Origin: Pelobates cultripes
Lineage: Eukaryota > Chordata > Amphibia > Anura > Pelobatidae
Assembly (NCBI GenBank): GCA_933207985.1
Contig: OW240914.1
Span: 287,728,636-287,792,635 of the forward strand
Direction: 5' to 3'
Length of the DNA: 64,000 nt
Every line of letters begins with the position of its first letter. The stretch's first letter is position 1. The notes below the pieces were generated by a model. It ran no database searches. It saw only the letters and a list, made by a program, of their open reading frames with translations, and had not been told where the DNA came from. Below are positions 37,079 to 49,965 of this stretch, piece after piece. Both the position numbers and the translations under genes were made by a program.

Positions 37079-38599
37079 TAAAATGTCCTTTCTTTGACTT
37101 CAGTCATATCTGTGTTATCATTAACCTGAAACGTGTTTTCAGATGCACAATAGACCAAGATCAAGACCTTGGCACTGTAAGGCACACTCTTTTCCAAAAT
37201 ACAGAAAATCAATCATAAATTGTTGTCCATGTGATATGGGACTATGTAGGCCATTCAGAGAAGTTTCCCTTCTTTTCCATATAGGTTGCAAGAATTGCAG
37301 AGGAGGGATTGGTACAGGGATGCTATGTCCACCATTTTTAAAAGGACATGTCACTTATACAAATTGATAGACAACAATTGAAAACTGCTGCCATGTAGTA
37401 TGTTGATGTCAAATGCTACTATACTGAATCAGGTGATAATTAAATCAAGAACCTTGAAATTCTAGAAATTCTACATGCTACAGAGCAGTATTTTCATGAC
37501 CTGCTGTCATGATTATATAACCAGATATGCAGTATATGAACCCACTAGACAGGGACAAAGAAAAGTAGGTATGTTTACCAGTCCTTAGAGTGCCTGGGCT
37601 GAAGAAGTGTAATCTATAATCAGATAGAAATGTCAAAAACACATCAAGTTCAAGGGGTTAAAATAGAATAGTCAGGTTAAAGCAGAGTCAGATGCCAAAA
37701 TAGACAATAGTTAGTATAAACACACTCTTTGGACACTAAGGAACCACAACAGGTCACTGTGCACTTGGCAAACTACACATAAATAGGCTGGGGATGTTAT
37801 TTTGGTAACCACACCACCAAATTGTAAGAGGGCATTGAAAATGTAAGAAACTGGCTTCAACGGTGTCATGATGCCAGCGCGCATGTACAGCAGCATTAAA
37901 AAAGGCATGCGTACAGCATCCAGCGACAGAGAAACCCAAGGATTGAGCAGGGGTTGAGGAAAGAGCAAGGGCATCGAGTACTAGGATGTTTACATCTGCC
38001 ACTCAACATGTTTAAGAAAATAAGATGGATATGTCAACCCTAGGTTGGGGAGGGTGCTTACTGAAAGAGTTAGGTAAAGTGATGTACTTCTTGGAGGGGC
38101 AGGGAAAAGACATAGAAAGGGGAACAGAAAAGCAAATGTGTTATCGATAAAACACGTGCTAAACAGAATCTCCCACAAAATTACTAACAAGCTTCTCATG
38201 CAAAAAACACTAAAAAAACAACACATTTATGGAAATTTCCATTGGCAATAATTAAAAGACACAGCAGTAAAGAAAATAATATTGCTAAAAAATAAAAGAT
38301 AGATAGATAGATAGATAGCTACATAGCTAGATAACCACAGAGGATGTAAACAAAATAACTATACAAATGTAGTGTTGTTGAAGCTGCCCTTAGTACTTCA
38401 CACCATGCTGGAAAATGGATGTTGTTTGCTTGATGTGGATATGATGTGTTAGGACTCAGTGAATGACTATGGTACATGAGATAAAGTCAACTGCTTCTTT
38501 GAGACAAGCCAGGGGATAATGCACCTTTTCATAACTGAACAACCCAGGATGCAGCTAAGGGTGATGATGTAGTGATGACCAGATGGCCCATCCATCTTG
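37079..38599. other. Non-coding stretch with a short GATA array
   Basis: No gene recognised. A (GATA)n run lies at 38298-38321. Short frames on both strands lack any domain. Confidence 0.4.
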
Positions 38600-41500
38600 T
38601 CTTCCTTGTGCCAGCACCATTGGTGTGGTCACTACTGTGTCTTGCAGGTAAGAGTATGGGTTTGTGAAAATAGTGGTGGGGGGAGAGAGAGAATGGGGAT
38701 TTTTGGGGGTCATCCTGCAGGAGGAGTGTGGGAGATTGGGAGTGTTATCCTTCTGCCCAGGTGTCTGTTCCTCAGAGCTGTTCTATTTATTGGTCAAGAA
38801 TGTGTCCCAGGGCTCCCAAACATTCTGGAAAAGAGTCTGTCTGTGGGTGATGGAGGCATGAATTTCCTCTACGTTCCTGAGTGTGTCTACCCTGGTGATC
38901 CATTCCCTGATCGATGGGGCAGTTGGGTTTTTCCATTTTGTAGAGATGAGCAGGTTGGCTGCCGTTACAAGGTGAGTGAGGATAATTTGCTGTGGTTTGG
39001 GGAGGGTTTGTGGGAGTATTATAAACAGTAGTGCTTGCGGGGTAAGGGGTAGTTGAGTCGCCGTTATCATTTTGATCATTTTTACTATAATGTTCCAGTA
39101 TTTCTGGATAGGTGGGCAGAGTCAACATGTATGTGCTAGGGAGGCTCCTGGTTGGGAGCATTTCCAGCAGGCATACTGTGCGTTGGGGAAAAGGTTATGG
39201 AATAGTGCCATCCGGAGATTCTTTTATAGTTACCCTCTTGAATAGCCGTACAGACTGAAATGGTGTGTGTTTGATGGAAAATGATCATCCATTGGGGAGC
39301 AGTAATTGGAACACTTAGGTCTGCGGACCACGAGTCTTTGAATTGTGGTAGTGTGTTATGATGGTCAGACCCGATGAGTTTATAGAATGTCGAAAGCTGT
39401 CTGGTTTTAACATTATTCAACCTACAGTGTATCTCGAAATCTGAGAGAGCACGGGAGCCCCCATAAAGTGTAGGGTTGTCTCTTATGAAATGGGTTACCT
39501 GTGCATAGTGGAGAGTTTGCATCGTCGTGCGGACGTCTTGTCCCGTTAAACTAGTCAAGCGGCGTATGTGGTGTCCCTCTAACATGGTGCTTAACTGGAG
39601 GTAAGTCTCATCAGGTGTGTTTTGGAGGTATTGGTATGTCTTGGCCTGCAGATCTGGCGGAAAGAGGGGGTTGTGTGTGATGGGGTATAGGGGGGATGGG
39701 TGGGGGATATGCCAGTTATTTCCCGTATGCGGGTCCACATCTGAAGTGTGTGCATGATCGTGCGGTGTGTGGCGTGCCCGGAGAGAAGTGTTGAGGCAAC
39801 CACTTTTTGCCATGGAATTGTGTGTAGGGGACAGTGAATACAGAGCTTTCTAGCTGCGTCCATTGTCGAGTTGGGGGATGAATCAACCATTCGTAGATTT
39901 GCGATATGATGACTGTGAGGGTTTCGTAAGTGATTTGAGGCTGCTTATGTGTCCATATGAAGGTTGTGAACAGTTGTCAATAGCGACCCTAAAGGGTTAC
40001 GCTTTTGTGGTTTAGAATTGGTTAAAAAGAATCCTAGACGAGGCGACTATGATAGATTCCTTAGGCAAAGAGAGTGTTTCTGGATTTCTGGATCTACCGA
40101 CTGAAGACTCTGAACCCCAATGGTCCGAATGAGGGGTTCTCTTTTTCTCCCTTCTTATAATTATCACATACATTCCTGCATGTTTTGAAGATGTGTGCTT
40201 TAATTAACTTTTTTCAAATAATGATTTGATACAGTCTTCAATACCATTTTCAATTTCCCATTGGTTTAATTCATATTCTGTTACCTTTATTTTTCTTTCT
40301 TTTTTTATTATTTGAATGACCTCTAGGCAGTCCTGATGTATGATACAATTGAAAGCAGAGTTTGCCTGTTTTCTAAAATTGGAATTACACTATATACTTT
40401 ATAACTCCACAGGATGCCTTAGTTGTTGAGATTGTACTGTTCAAGGACTTGCCCTTTAAATATATGATATCAGTGTATAATGTTTTTATTGTGATACTAA
40501 ATCTACACACTTGTCATTCAACCGGCAGTTTTGCCGAATTGAGCTTCCCCCGGCTCCTCCCACTCCCGTGATGTAGCCTCAGACGTTCGGCCATGACGTC
40601 ACGGGAGAGGCAGGCACTTGCCCTTTATAAACTCTGACAGAGAGGGGATCTCCTTACTACTTTTGAAAAAGGCGCCACATAGCGCCAAAACGCGCGTCAG
40701 TTATTTAAGTTATTTAGAATCTTAGCCTAGCTAGTTGTACTTATTACATCTATTCACTTACTAGTTTAGTTTTAGTTCTAGGCGGATTCCTCTCCTATTA
40801 CCTCGAGCTAGAAGCTCAGTATAGCGGATTCATATAGAATCTTTAGCCTAGTCAGGAGCTAGAAGCTTAGTACAGCGAGAAGCTTAGCACAGCAAATTTA
40901 TTTAGAATTTCTAGCCTAGCAAGTTTACTTTTTATTTTCAGTTATCAAGTTTGATTTTGATCTAGGCAGATTTTCTCTTCTACCACATCGAGTTGCAACC
41001 TCAGTACAACGATCGATAAACCTAGTCCAGTCAGCCACCTTCCTCTGACTTTTGATCTAGGAGTATACTCTGAGCGAGCACCTCAATTTAGTTAGATACA
41101 TTTTCTATATCTGTTACCTATACGGTCACTATATTTTTAATCACTCTGTAATTTTTTGGTTTGGGCAGCAGGGGGCTGGTTACTTGGAGGATGACGTGCC
41201 TGTCGGCTGAGAGCCGCGTCGTTTCTACCTAGGAGGCAGGAGTAGACTTTGGAGCTATACTTTGTGTCTAATTAGCTTCATCTAGTGCAACATTGTATAC
41301 TTTTTCCCTGAAGCAACAAAACTCAGGGTACTTAGAACGATGCTTTAAAACTTGATATTATTTGGTTACAAATCAGTAATATATCTTTAATATCGTTATC
41401 TGATTTGTATTTATAAACAATTTTCTACTTTTTGAACTGTGGGGCTGACTTCTATACAGAGGAATTGAGGTATCTGGGTATCACCATTTATTTCTCTGTA

Positions 41501-42560
41501 CTCAGACTAATATATTATACTTCTGATTCCAGTTTACCTCACTGTTAATAGTCAGCAGGCCTTCTTTCCCCGCTTGTTTTCTTTACCATTTATAAACAAG
41601 TTTATAGCTCGTCACATACTCCAGGGAATCACATTCTAATTTACTGGATGTTATCCCCATAATAGGAGTTTGATCACATTTTGTGCAGACATATGTTGTT
41701 CACTAAGGAGCTTCCTGAAATGTACCATATCACAGATACTTCATTATGATATGCTGTCTTGAACACATAAACTCCATGTTACCTTTTGGCTTATAGTATC
41801 ACCTTAGAGTGATTCATATTTGCCTGGTTGCCTCCTCTTTTGTACCATTACAACTTCACCGGACGATGAGCCATCCCCCCATCCCGGACCTCATATATTT
41901 TATCTAATCTCATTTTCTAATAAAGTATTTTTTATTTTTCTATTTTCACCTCTGTTTAAACCAGGGGAAGTTATAGACCCTTATAGTGGGCATTCCCTCA
42001 GTTGAGTGTATTGTGAGAGATAGACGTTGGCTCTTCTCTACATACGCCCTTATCTTTGGGAATTTCTCTAGTTGTGAACAGTTGTCTGAGTTTAGTGAAG
42101 AATGCCCTGGGTATAGCTATGGGTAGGGTCTGTAACAGATATAGGATATTGGGGAGTGTGTTCTTTTTGAGGATATTGACTCTACAGAGCCATGAATACT
42201 GTAGAAATCAATTGGAAAAGTGGTTCAAAATTAATATCAAATGTGGTGGATAGGTCTACCGGGAGATGAACTCCTAGGTACGTTATTGCCTTATCCGCCC
42301 AGGTGAACGGAAACTGTGCTTTGAGGGAGTAATGGGCCTGGGGGGTCAGTTTGATTGGAAGGATTTCACTTTTGTTAAAGTTAACTTTGAAGTTTGAGAG
42401 TGTTTGGTATAGGGATATTTCCTCTAGTAGTGGTAGCAGCAAAGTTTCCGGAGATTGGATGGTGAATAGAAGGTCGTCAGCGAAGGCTGAAACCTTACAC
42501 TCCGTCTGTTGTACCCGTATGCCTTGTATGTCTGAGTTACTTCTAATACCATTCAGGAAA
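38600..42560 (-). mobile_element. L1/Tx1-like LINE ORF2 fragment, split by a later insertion
   Basis: On the minus strand the 42560-42087 part encodes the RT palm and thumb (SNSDIQGIRVQQTECKVSAF, then ADDLLFTIQSPETLL, FNKSEILPIKL and FTWADKAITYLGVHLP). The 39978-38780 part continues with the ORF2 C-terminal region (LTGQDVRTTMQTLHYAQVTH, GSRALSDFEIHCRLNN and WTRIREITGI). Frames are broken. The two parts join across a 16-bp duplication that flanks the intervening insertion. Outer limits are approximate. Confidence 0.75.
39963..42086 (+). mobile_element. Penelope-like insertion inside the L1 fragment
   Basis: The 16-bp sequence GTTGTGAACAGTTGTC occurs at 39963-39978 and 42071-42086 and brackets 2.09 kb foreign to the L1. 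The left part reads as the end of a frame (RILDEATMIDSLGKESVSGF...). Inside lies a hammerhead-like relic (AAGGCGCCACATAGCGCC, then AAAACGCGCGTC, 40668-40698). This pattern recalls Penelope-like elements. No RT or GIY-YIG domain is identifiable, so the class is an inference. Confidence 0.5.
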
Positions 42561-42949
42561 GTTTCCATTCTACATTCACACTGGTTGTTATATTTCCTTT
42601 TTACGTGTTTTGCAATTTTTTCCATTTTTTTTAACTTTCTGTATTTGTTGGGTGTCGTTGTGAGGTACACCCAGGATATCACTTTTTCACATATTATTTA
42701 TTAGGTTTTCTCACACACTAGTGTTTATACTCTGTTTTTTATTTACATTATTAAAACTAGCACCTTGTTTAAAAAGTTGACATAAATAGCTTTCATTTCC
42801 ATAAATAGCTACATAGGCAAAAGTAATTGTCATTGAGACTAAAAAGAAATTGTAATGATGAGAAATTTTTTTTTTTTTAACAATGCCATTAAACAAATAA
42901 ATAAATATCAAAAAGGTTTCAGTAAAGAGGAAGTGGAAAGATAGTTTAA

Positions 42950-43465
42950 CCCCTTAAGACCGCAGCCAAATGTACAAGTTGTGATCAAAACAAAACGTAA
43001 ACTAAACCTGGCATTTGCGCTATATGTCTGTCCAACCGTAATTCACCTCTTTCATATTAAGTGCACCCACACTTATTATATATAATTTTATTCAGGGGAA
43101 ACAGGGCTTTCATTTAACATCAAATATTTAGCTATGAATTATAATTTAATATGAATAAAATATAAAAAATGGGAAAACATAAGATTTTTTAAAATTTTCT
43201 TAGTTCTACGTGACATTTTAACTGTGAATGTCAAAATACTGTTTGCTTTTACTGCAATAAAATACACATATTTGTATTCAGCAATATCTCACATGTAAAA
43301 CAGTACCCCCTATGTACAGGTTTTATGGTGTTTTGGGAAGTTACAGGGTCAAATTTAGCGTGTTAAATTTTAATTTTTTTCACATTGAAATTCGCCAGAT
43401 TGGTTACGTTGACTTTGAGACCAGGAATAAGAATTACCCCCATGATGGCATACCAATTTATAATT
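42950..43465. mobile_element. Half of a TTAA-type MITE at the unit 2 edge
   Basis: Starts TTTAACCCCTTAAGACC, a family terminus, and continues with family interior (the complement of GGTATGCCATCATGGG at about 43434-43449). It stops abruptly at about 43465, exactly where homology with unit 1 begins. Confidence 0.65.
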
Positions 43466-43794
43466 ACCAAATGTATCTCAAATATTTGTAATTGCTCTAC
43501 TATTTTTAGACACTTATTCTTTGTTTCTATTTATTTTTTTCAGGGATATTTGGAATGTTATTATAATTGACTCTAATCAAGACAGAAACATTTGGTTGTA
43601 TTCTCCTGACAGAGTAATGGTTTACTGTGCTCAGTAAATAGCGATTTTCACAAAGACTTTGATAGAGGAATTAGTCACTGCTCATTAAGGAGAATAAACC
43701 TTTCTTCTGCTTGGAGAACCAAGCTCTTTGTGTTAGTTCATGTATTTTCCACATTTATAAACTCAAATACTAAAAAAATACATTGACAAAGATA

Positions 43795-43926
43795 TTGCTC
43801 AATATTCAGTTTTATTAATTTACTATTTTAATAAAATAAAAGCATGCATGCATGAAGGATGAAAAACAAATATCCTGATGATATGGATCAGCTTTCAGTT
43901 GCTTCTTCTTCCTGAAAAATAATGCC
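43795..43926 (-). other. Gene 2 non-coding last exon with polyadenylation signal
   Basis: Counterpart of 11895-12027. The acceptor TTTTAG precedes 43926, and AATAAA lies at 43816-43811 on the minus strand. It is now separated from coding exon 9 by an 8.2-kb intron (52092-43927), so splicing over that distance is presumed, not shown. Confidence 0.6.
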
Positions 43927-44720
43927 CTAAAATAGAGAAAGGTTTTAATGAATAAATATACATTTCATTCTGTAAGCACTTTTATTTATTTACATGCAAA
44001 ATTTAGACCTGAGCTCAAACTCCTACTACGCCGGAGCGGCAGCAATGACTACAATATATATCAGCCCCAATGCACACAAAAAAACAAAACAAAGAAATTG
44101 TTACTTGCGCATTATCCCATATCCCTGTGTACAATTTAAATAACTGTAGTTTTTTTTATCATCACTCCAATGGCCATGTTATAGTGCCTGCCAACTTACC
44201 CATGTGTTTCCTATTAAGGGTTAATAAGAGTGTAGGGGTTTAGAAAAACACCCCTCTGTGTCAAATTTTACCTGAAGATAGCAAGGTGAATTGTTCCTGT
44301 AGAATTCACATAAGAGCCTTAACGTGGCAGGTGAGCTTACACGTAAATGGCCATTAAAAAAACTGCAGTTATTTAAATGTACATAGGAATTTGGGATAGT
44401 GCACAAGTAACTTTGTTTTCTTTGACTTTTATTTATTTAACTATCTAGACAAGCACAATGACTGCTTAGTGCAATATTCTAAATCCTTCTCTATATATTG
44501 TCATTGTACTATGTATGATTTGTGTCTTTGGTGATTCAGAGGCCTACATACTTACTCTCTGGTGGAAACTCAAGAGAGCTAATCTGTTAGTTTAATATAT
44601 TAAGTATACCATATTATTTATTTGTGAATATGTTAAGCAGTCAGATAGCTCAATAAAGCTGAACTAAACAAGCAAAACATATATTCAAATCTATTTCAAT
44701 TATTATAAGACACAATTAAA
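43927..44720. other. Gene 2 last intron, 3' part
   Basis: To about 44150 it matches the gene 1 last intron (12030-12240). Beyond that it is sequence absent from copy 1, with no recognisable gene. Confidence 0.5.
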
Positions 44721-45719
44721 GATTATGCTAGCTTTGGTGTACTAATAATCTTAATTTTAATAATGACAGGAGGCGAGTATTTTGCATATCTCTCTTTACT
44801 AACTCCATACAACAGTAAAGAAACACATAGAAAAAAGAACCAATCACAGGACCTCATCATTTCCTCTTTCAGAAAGCGACAACAAGCAGAAGTAAATATA
44901 TAGCAAACAATAAAACTAATAATAATTCCAAGTTCCCATGTGCGAAGGAGCAAACTTCCAAAGAATTGTATATGAACAACAACGAAAAAGAGTTCAGGGT
45001 TGAGACAAATCCAAAGGATAAAATCTCCAATAGTTTCATGTGAACTGCCAATTATCTTCAGAGATGAATCATACTGAAAAGAGAATGTGTGACAGGTTTA
45101 GACATAGTCACAAACATAAGATAAGAAATACTGGCTCTGATTCAGAGGTCGTACACACCGGCCAATTAATTAGTGCTAACAGGCTCTAAAAAAATTACTC
45201 TCCCTGGTAAGGGAATAACCCTTAATTGAAAGTGAAACATGAAACAAAAAAATAATACTGAAAAGGAGTCCTAAGTGGAAGAGTAAGAGAAAAAAAAGGG
45301 GGTCCCTACCTTTTAATAATCCTAAGGAAACACACTACAGGACAGGTGGAAAAAGATGTGGTTATAATGAACCATACAGAGCGGACCCTGGGAACCAATA
45401 AATAACTAAAGGGTCTACCCAGCGAATACCTCACAAACATGTAACTCCAATTAAAGTACCACCTAACATCCCATTCGAGAATATAGTAACTATAATCTGA
45501 TAACTGAGTAATCGTAATGAGAACTCTAATGAGGATTCCATATTAATGGAAGTACGAACATATCATATAAGCACCAATGTGAGAGGCAAACCTACATTAG
45601 CACCTGATATCTGCAAAGCAAACAAATAGAAAGGGTGGGCAGCGAAACAGGGCGGGGAAATACTCGCCTCCTGTCATTATTAAAATTAAGATTACTAGTA
45701 CACTAAAGCTAGCATAATC
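44721..45719. mobile_element. 999-bp inverted-repeat element
   Basis: The left end GATTATGCTAGCTTTGGTGT is mirrored by ACACTAAAGCTAGCATAATC at the right, and the match runs on through AATGACAGGAGGCGAGTATT, giving terminal inverted repeats of about 60 bp. There is no coding capacity. It is absent from unit 1. It shares TGACAGGAGGC..GTATTTTGC with its larger neighbour, so the two are related. The superfamily is unknown. Confidence 0.65.
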
Positions 45720-47133
45720 TTCAATTTTACCACATGACAGGAGGCTTCGTATTTTGCATTTTTAACGCTGAGAAAAGAGTATAGAACTAAATAAGAGTCC
45801 TACGGTGTGCCGAGAGACCCAGTATTCGGCGTTGTGGGGAGGTCTTCCCCGTTGAGCGCCCATGTATACACCATGTAATGGGAAATTATACAAGACCAAG
45901 TCTGACCGATTGTCAGCAGGATGTTTAGTCTCGAAGAGTGAAAGGAGAACGACCTCCAAACTCATAGGCTGGAGAGGTATGGCATGGGGTAGTTGGTATC
46001 CTAGAGGATCCTAGTCCCTTGAGCATCCTCAGGTAGTGATACCGGCTGCAGTTCTGTCTCCATCCTCACATAAGGGATCAAGATGCAGGACCAAACCAGA
46101 CAGGCTGCGAATGTCCAGATGTAGGGGTAGGGTTGTCGCATCCCTGGGTTCCCAGATTCTCAAGAGGTCCCCGGCAGCCTGTGATCATCTGCTGACCTGC
46201 CAAGAAACCTCCAAAGTGGGTCCAGGTATTAGTATTCTACAAGAGGTTCCAGCCGGTGCAATAGTATTCTACAAGAGGTTCCAGACGGTTCTCGGATGAA
46301 CGTGGATGTTGATGAGTTTTTAGTTAACTGGAGTGACCTAAATGAGGTTCTCCCGGAAGAGAGTATCTTGTCTTCCCCACCTGTATTCCCCACCTTCGAG
46401 TGGGAAGCAAGAAGACCATCCTGACGTGTCTTTAAGTCCTGAACGCAAGTTGGTTTACTACGTGAAAGTGGTCTTCCCCAGGATTGAGTGCCTTTCACCT
46501 AGATGTGGTGTAGTATGAGGTATATTGATGGTATCTGTGCATACCGTGTTCTCTGTCAGCTTAACTGGAGCACCATTGGTTGACTCTCGCTCTATATGGG
46601 TAATAGAGCCAGCGGTAGCGGATCTCGGGTCTAATGTCCCGAAGTGTTCAACAACCGGCTCTGTTGCCAACCGGTTCCAAAGAATCCCTTGTAAAGGTAA
46701 TCGCATACCACCTCCCTCCTAGGGGTTTGGGCCCTTATGAAAGCCGTGGGACCCTTGCGTGTCTAATAAGTTCCCTTTGAGTCCATATACCCAAGTTGTA
46801 TGCCCGTTCCCGGATGATGTTTGGCAGCATCCAGCATCGCCCATGGTAAGGTCGTGAATCCTGAAAGACCTACTCCGTTGGTCACTATAGTCATCTGAGC
46901 CATTCTGACTGGCATGGAAGGGCATGGGTTTGTCCGACCATCAGCGGATATGGACATTCTAAGCAAGAGGCTGCAAAGCCACGAGTGCATAACGTTGTCA
47001 AGTAGGTTTATCGTAGTAAGGGATACCCCTGTGTAAGGCACAAACCAGTAGTCAGGCACAGGATGCAGGTCAAACAGATCAGTCTACTATGACAGTAGGC
47101 AGTGTTCACCGAAACCCTTGCGGGTTAGAGCAG

Positions 47134-47707
47134 TAGAGCAGATAGATACTGCTCTATTGCCACAGCGCTGGTGGAATTATCCCCACCTAAGGATTTCTTT
47201 GGACGGGATACACTTTAAGTTAAAAATAAAATAACAATAAAAAGTGGAAGGATAAAAAAAAAACAAAAAAAAAAAAACTATAAAATAGTTTAGAAGTAAT
47301 ATAAAAATAATAATATAATATAAAAATGCCAGGAGTAGAAAAAGTGTATAAAATATAATAAAAATAAGTATAGGATTGGTCCTAGTATAAAAGGTAACCA
47401 AAATAACTTTTATTGATTAAAATACACTTATTAAAACCATTTACGCGTTTCACCTTTGGGATTTTCTCAAAATGGTTACCAAAATGGTTTTTCTACTCCT
47501 GGCATTTATATCATATTATTATTTTTATATTACTTCTAAACTATTTTATAGTTTTATTTTATTTTATTATTTTTTATTTTTTTTTATCCTTCCACTTTTT
47601 ATTGTTATTTTATTTTTAACTTAAAGTATATCCCGTCCAAAGAAATCCTTAGGTGGGGATAATTCCACCAGCGCTGTGGCAATAGAGCAGTATCTGTCTG
47701 CTCTATT
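47134..47707. repeat. 574-bp inverted repeat with arms of about 210 bp
   Basis: The left arm (47134-47344) carries ACTGCTCTATTGCCACAGCG, and the right arm (47488-47707) carries its complement. The loop holds a degenerate hammerhead-like motif on the minus strand (TGAGAAAATCCCAAAGGTGA then AACGCG, 47475-47442). Confidence 0.8.
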
Positions 47708-49099
47708 CTTGTAAGTATAACTTATTTTAAGATATTACTTTGTTGTTCATACTGAGAGCACTATTTGCTGTTTTATATATCCAGTGGATACCTACTATCC
47801 AATACCGGAGAGGCGGACCTATCTCCCCAGCATTAAAGAACAACGCACATCTGAGTAGGTCCTAGCCTACATCAAAGGAATTCCAAGCCGGATAGACGGA
47901 CCAACCATCTAAGTACATCCGATAGTGGGGATTAAACCACTAAGTGCCTCTTCTCCTAGAGATGGTTAAAGCTCCAACAAATGTGAGTGAAATACCGTTC
48001 CTTTGAATATATACCACATCTGGACATACAATATTTCACCATTGGCAGCTTTTTCTTTTGTCTTTTATCTTCACATATATGGACCACCTACCATACGGAC
48101 GGAGCAACACTTGAGGACTATTATCGTATTACCGCACATCAGTGAGACTGTTTCAATTTATACTCTTATATATCTGGATGAACTTGATTTTATAATTATT
48201 GCTTATTTTATCTATATAAATTTTATACACATTTTTTTATCTTTTTGTTCAAGCGCAGCCCTTAACTCCCTTTCTTGCATTTTCTTGTTTCTAAAAGGGT
48301 TTCTTGAGGGATTCCCCTTTTAGGGTTGCTGCTTAATTGAGTTAGCGCAGACTCTTCCCCCTTTCTGTTTTAGCACAGGGTATGAACCCTTAAGTGCTGG
48401 CCATCGCCCTGATAGAGAGTGTCAGTCACCTCTTCCATTATTAAATTCACCTCAAGGGGAATATATATAGGTAAGTAGGCAGCTTGGAACTCCTGTTCAG
48501 CGGTTGTAACCGCATGCCTCTGTTCGGCATTTTAGTGCAGTGTATGCCTATCCGGGCCCGGTGCATAGGGCATGGGCCTTTAACTGCAGGCCGCAGAATA
48601 GGTACAGGGCATAAACCTGTACGATATCATGATTCATTATCAATGGAGGTATTCCTTCAGCTGTAGATAGAGGCTGTTGCTGTAAGACTTCCTTCGGTCG
48701 GGTAGTGTGACTCCCCGATCGTAGGGGTCTCACCGGGTCTGAACCTGTAAGTGCCGCTCCCAGATTCGATGTTTGGATTTTCAATCCTCGAGCTCGCTGT
48801 TGAGAGGGGTAGGAGTAGAAGCAGCAGTGCTGTAGGGGGCTCACCCCAGTTGCACAGGGTATGAACCCATCAGTGCTGACCATCAGCCTGATAAAGAGTG
48901 TCCTACAGCTCTATCAATAATTAATGCACCACCATGATATTCTGCACTGAAGCTTGCGACTCTGTCCACTTTTTTGCCGAATAGATTGGCTTATACCTAG
49001 TCAGAGATCACTTCAGGTTCGCGGGGCATGTACCCGTCAAGCGTGGGTCGCAGCCAAATAAAACAAACTGGATGAGAGCACAATCCATTTCATTGTGTG

Positions 49100-49440
49100 C
49101 AATGCACCATGCAGACCCCAGCAGGGTGTAGTAGTGTGAAATTTATTGTGTGCAATTTATTGTCTCAAAGTATCAAAACAACCCCAGCAGGGTGTGTGAT
49201 ATGCAGTAGTGTGCACTTCTTGTGTGCAGTTTATTGTCTCAAAGTACCAAAACAACCACAGCAGGGTGTGTGACATGGGGTACCCCAGCAGGGTATCTGT
49301 TGTAGTGTAAATAATGCCAGTGGACCCCAGCAGGGTCTGTATAAATGACAGTAATGTGTAATAACCCCGGCAGGGTATTCTGTATCTGTCACTTAGTGTT
49401 GTTAAATTGTCCCAACAGGGCAAACCACAATATTGGCATT
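49100..49440. repeat. Interspersed CCCCAGCAGGGT motif array
   Basis: The partly palindromic CCCCAGCAGGGT recurs at least six times at 25-75 base spacing between variable spacers (about 49115, 49183, 49258, 49282, 49324 and 49364). Two spacers are near-duplicates around TTTATTGTCTCAAAGTA. It is not a simple tandem repeat. Confidence 0.7.
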
Positions 49441-49784
49441 TGTATAACTGGGCCTCACCCAGGATCACAGAGGTGGCCACAGGGCGACCTCCAAAAAGCA
49501 GCATGGTAATAGGGGCAGCACCCGAGGCAGACACAGGGTAATAAGCCCTGTAGTGCCTAATATGGCAGTAATGAGACAAAAGTGACTGACCTCTGAGGGA
49601 TAATAGGATATAGCACTAGCTCTAAGCTCCGTCGTCTGTCGTGTTCTGACAGGTAGTCTTAAGTGATAGGGGTCATCCATTACCAGACATAGAGTCTTGC
49701 TGTAGATTCCTGAACCCTGATCCAGGTGATATCCCTTCAAATCTCCCATCACGTATATGTACTGTGTCCAAGGGTGCTTGCTAT

Positions 49785-49965
49785 CCCTTTAGGGAATTCA
49801 AGGGTGGTATCCCTTTAAGGATTTGGTATCCCTTTTAAGTAGTTCCAGAGTGGTATCCTTTTAAGGAGTTCCCTCTAAGGGTCCAAGAATGGTATCTTTA
49901 AGGAATTTGTGTGTGCTATCCCATTAAGGGATTTTTGGGGGTGATATCCCTTTAAGGTTCCAGTA
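49785..49965. repeat. Interspersed GGTATCCCTTTAAGGA motif array
   Basis: Variants of GGTATCCCTTTAAGGA recur about every 25-40 bases, at least six times, with decaying copies between. Same mosaic style as 49100-49440. Confidence 0.7.

Noticed and set aside
40668..40698. Functional hammerhead ribozyme
   Set aside because: The core reads TTGAAAA instead of CTGATGA, and the GAAA box is AAAA. A relic at best.
44721..45719. LTR retrotransposon interpretation of the repeated ends
   Set aside because: The ends are inverted, not direct, and there is no primer-binding site or polypurine tract.
49100..49440. CRISPR-like array
   Set aside because: Repeats are 12 bases, imperfect and irregularly spaced, in a vertebrate-type genome with no cas genes.
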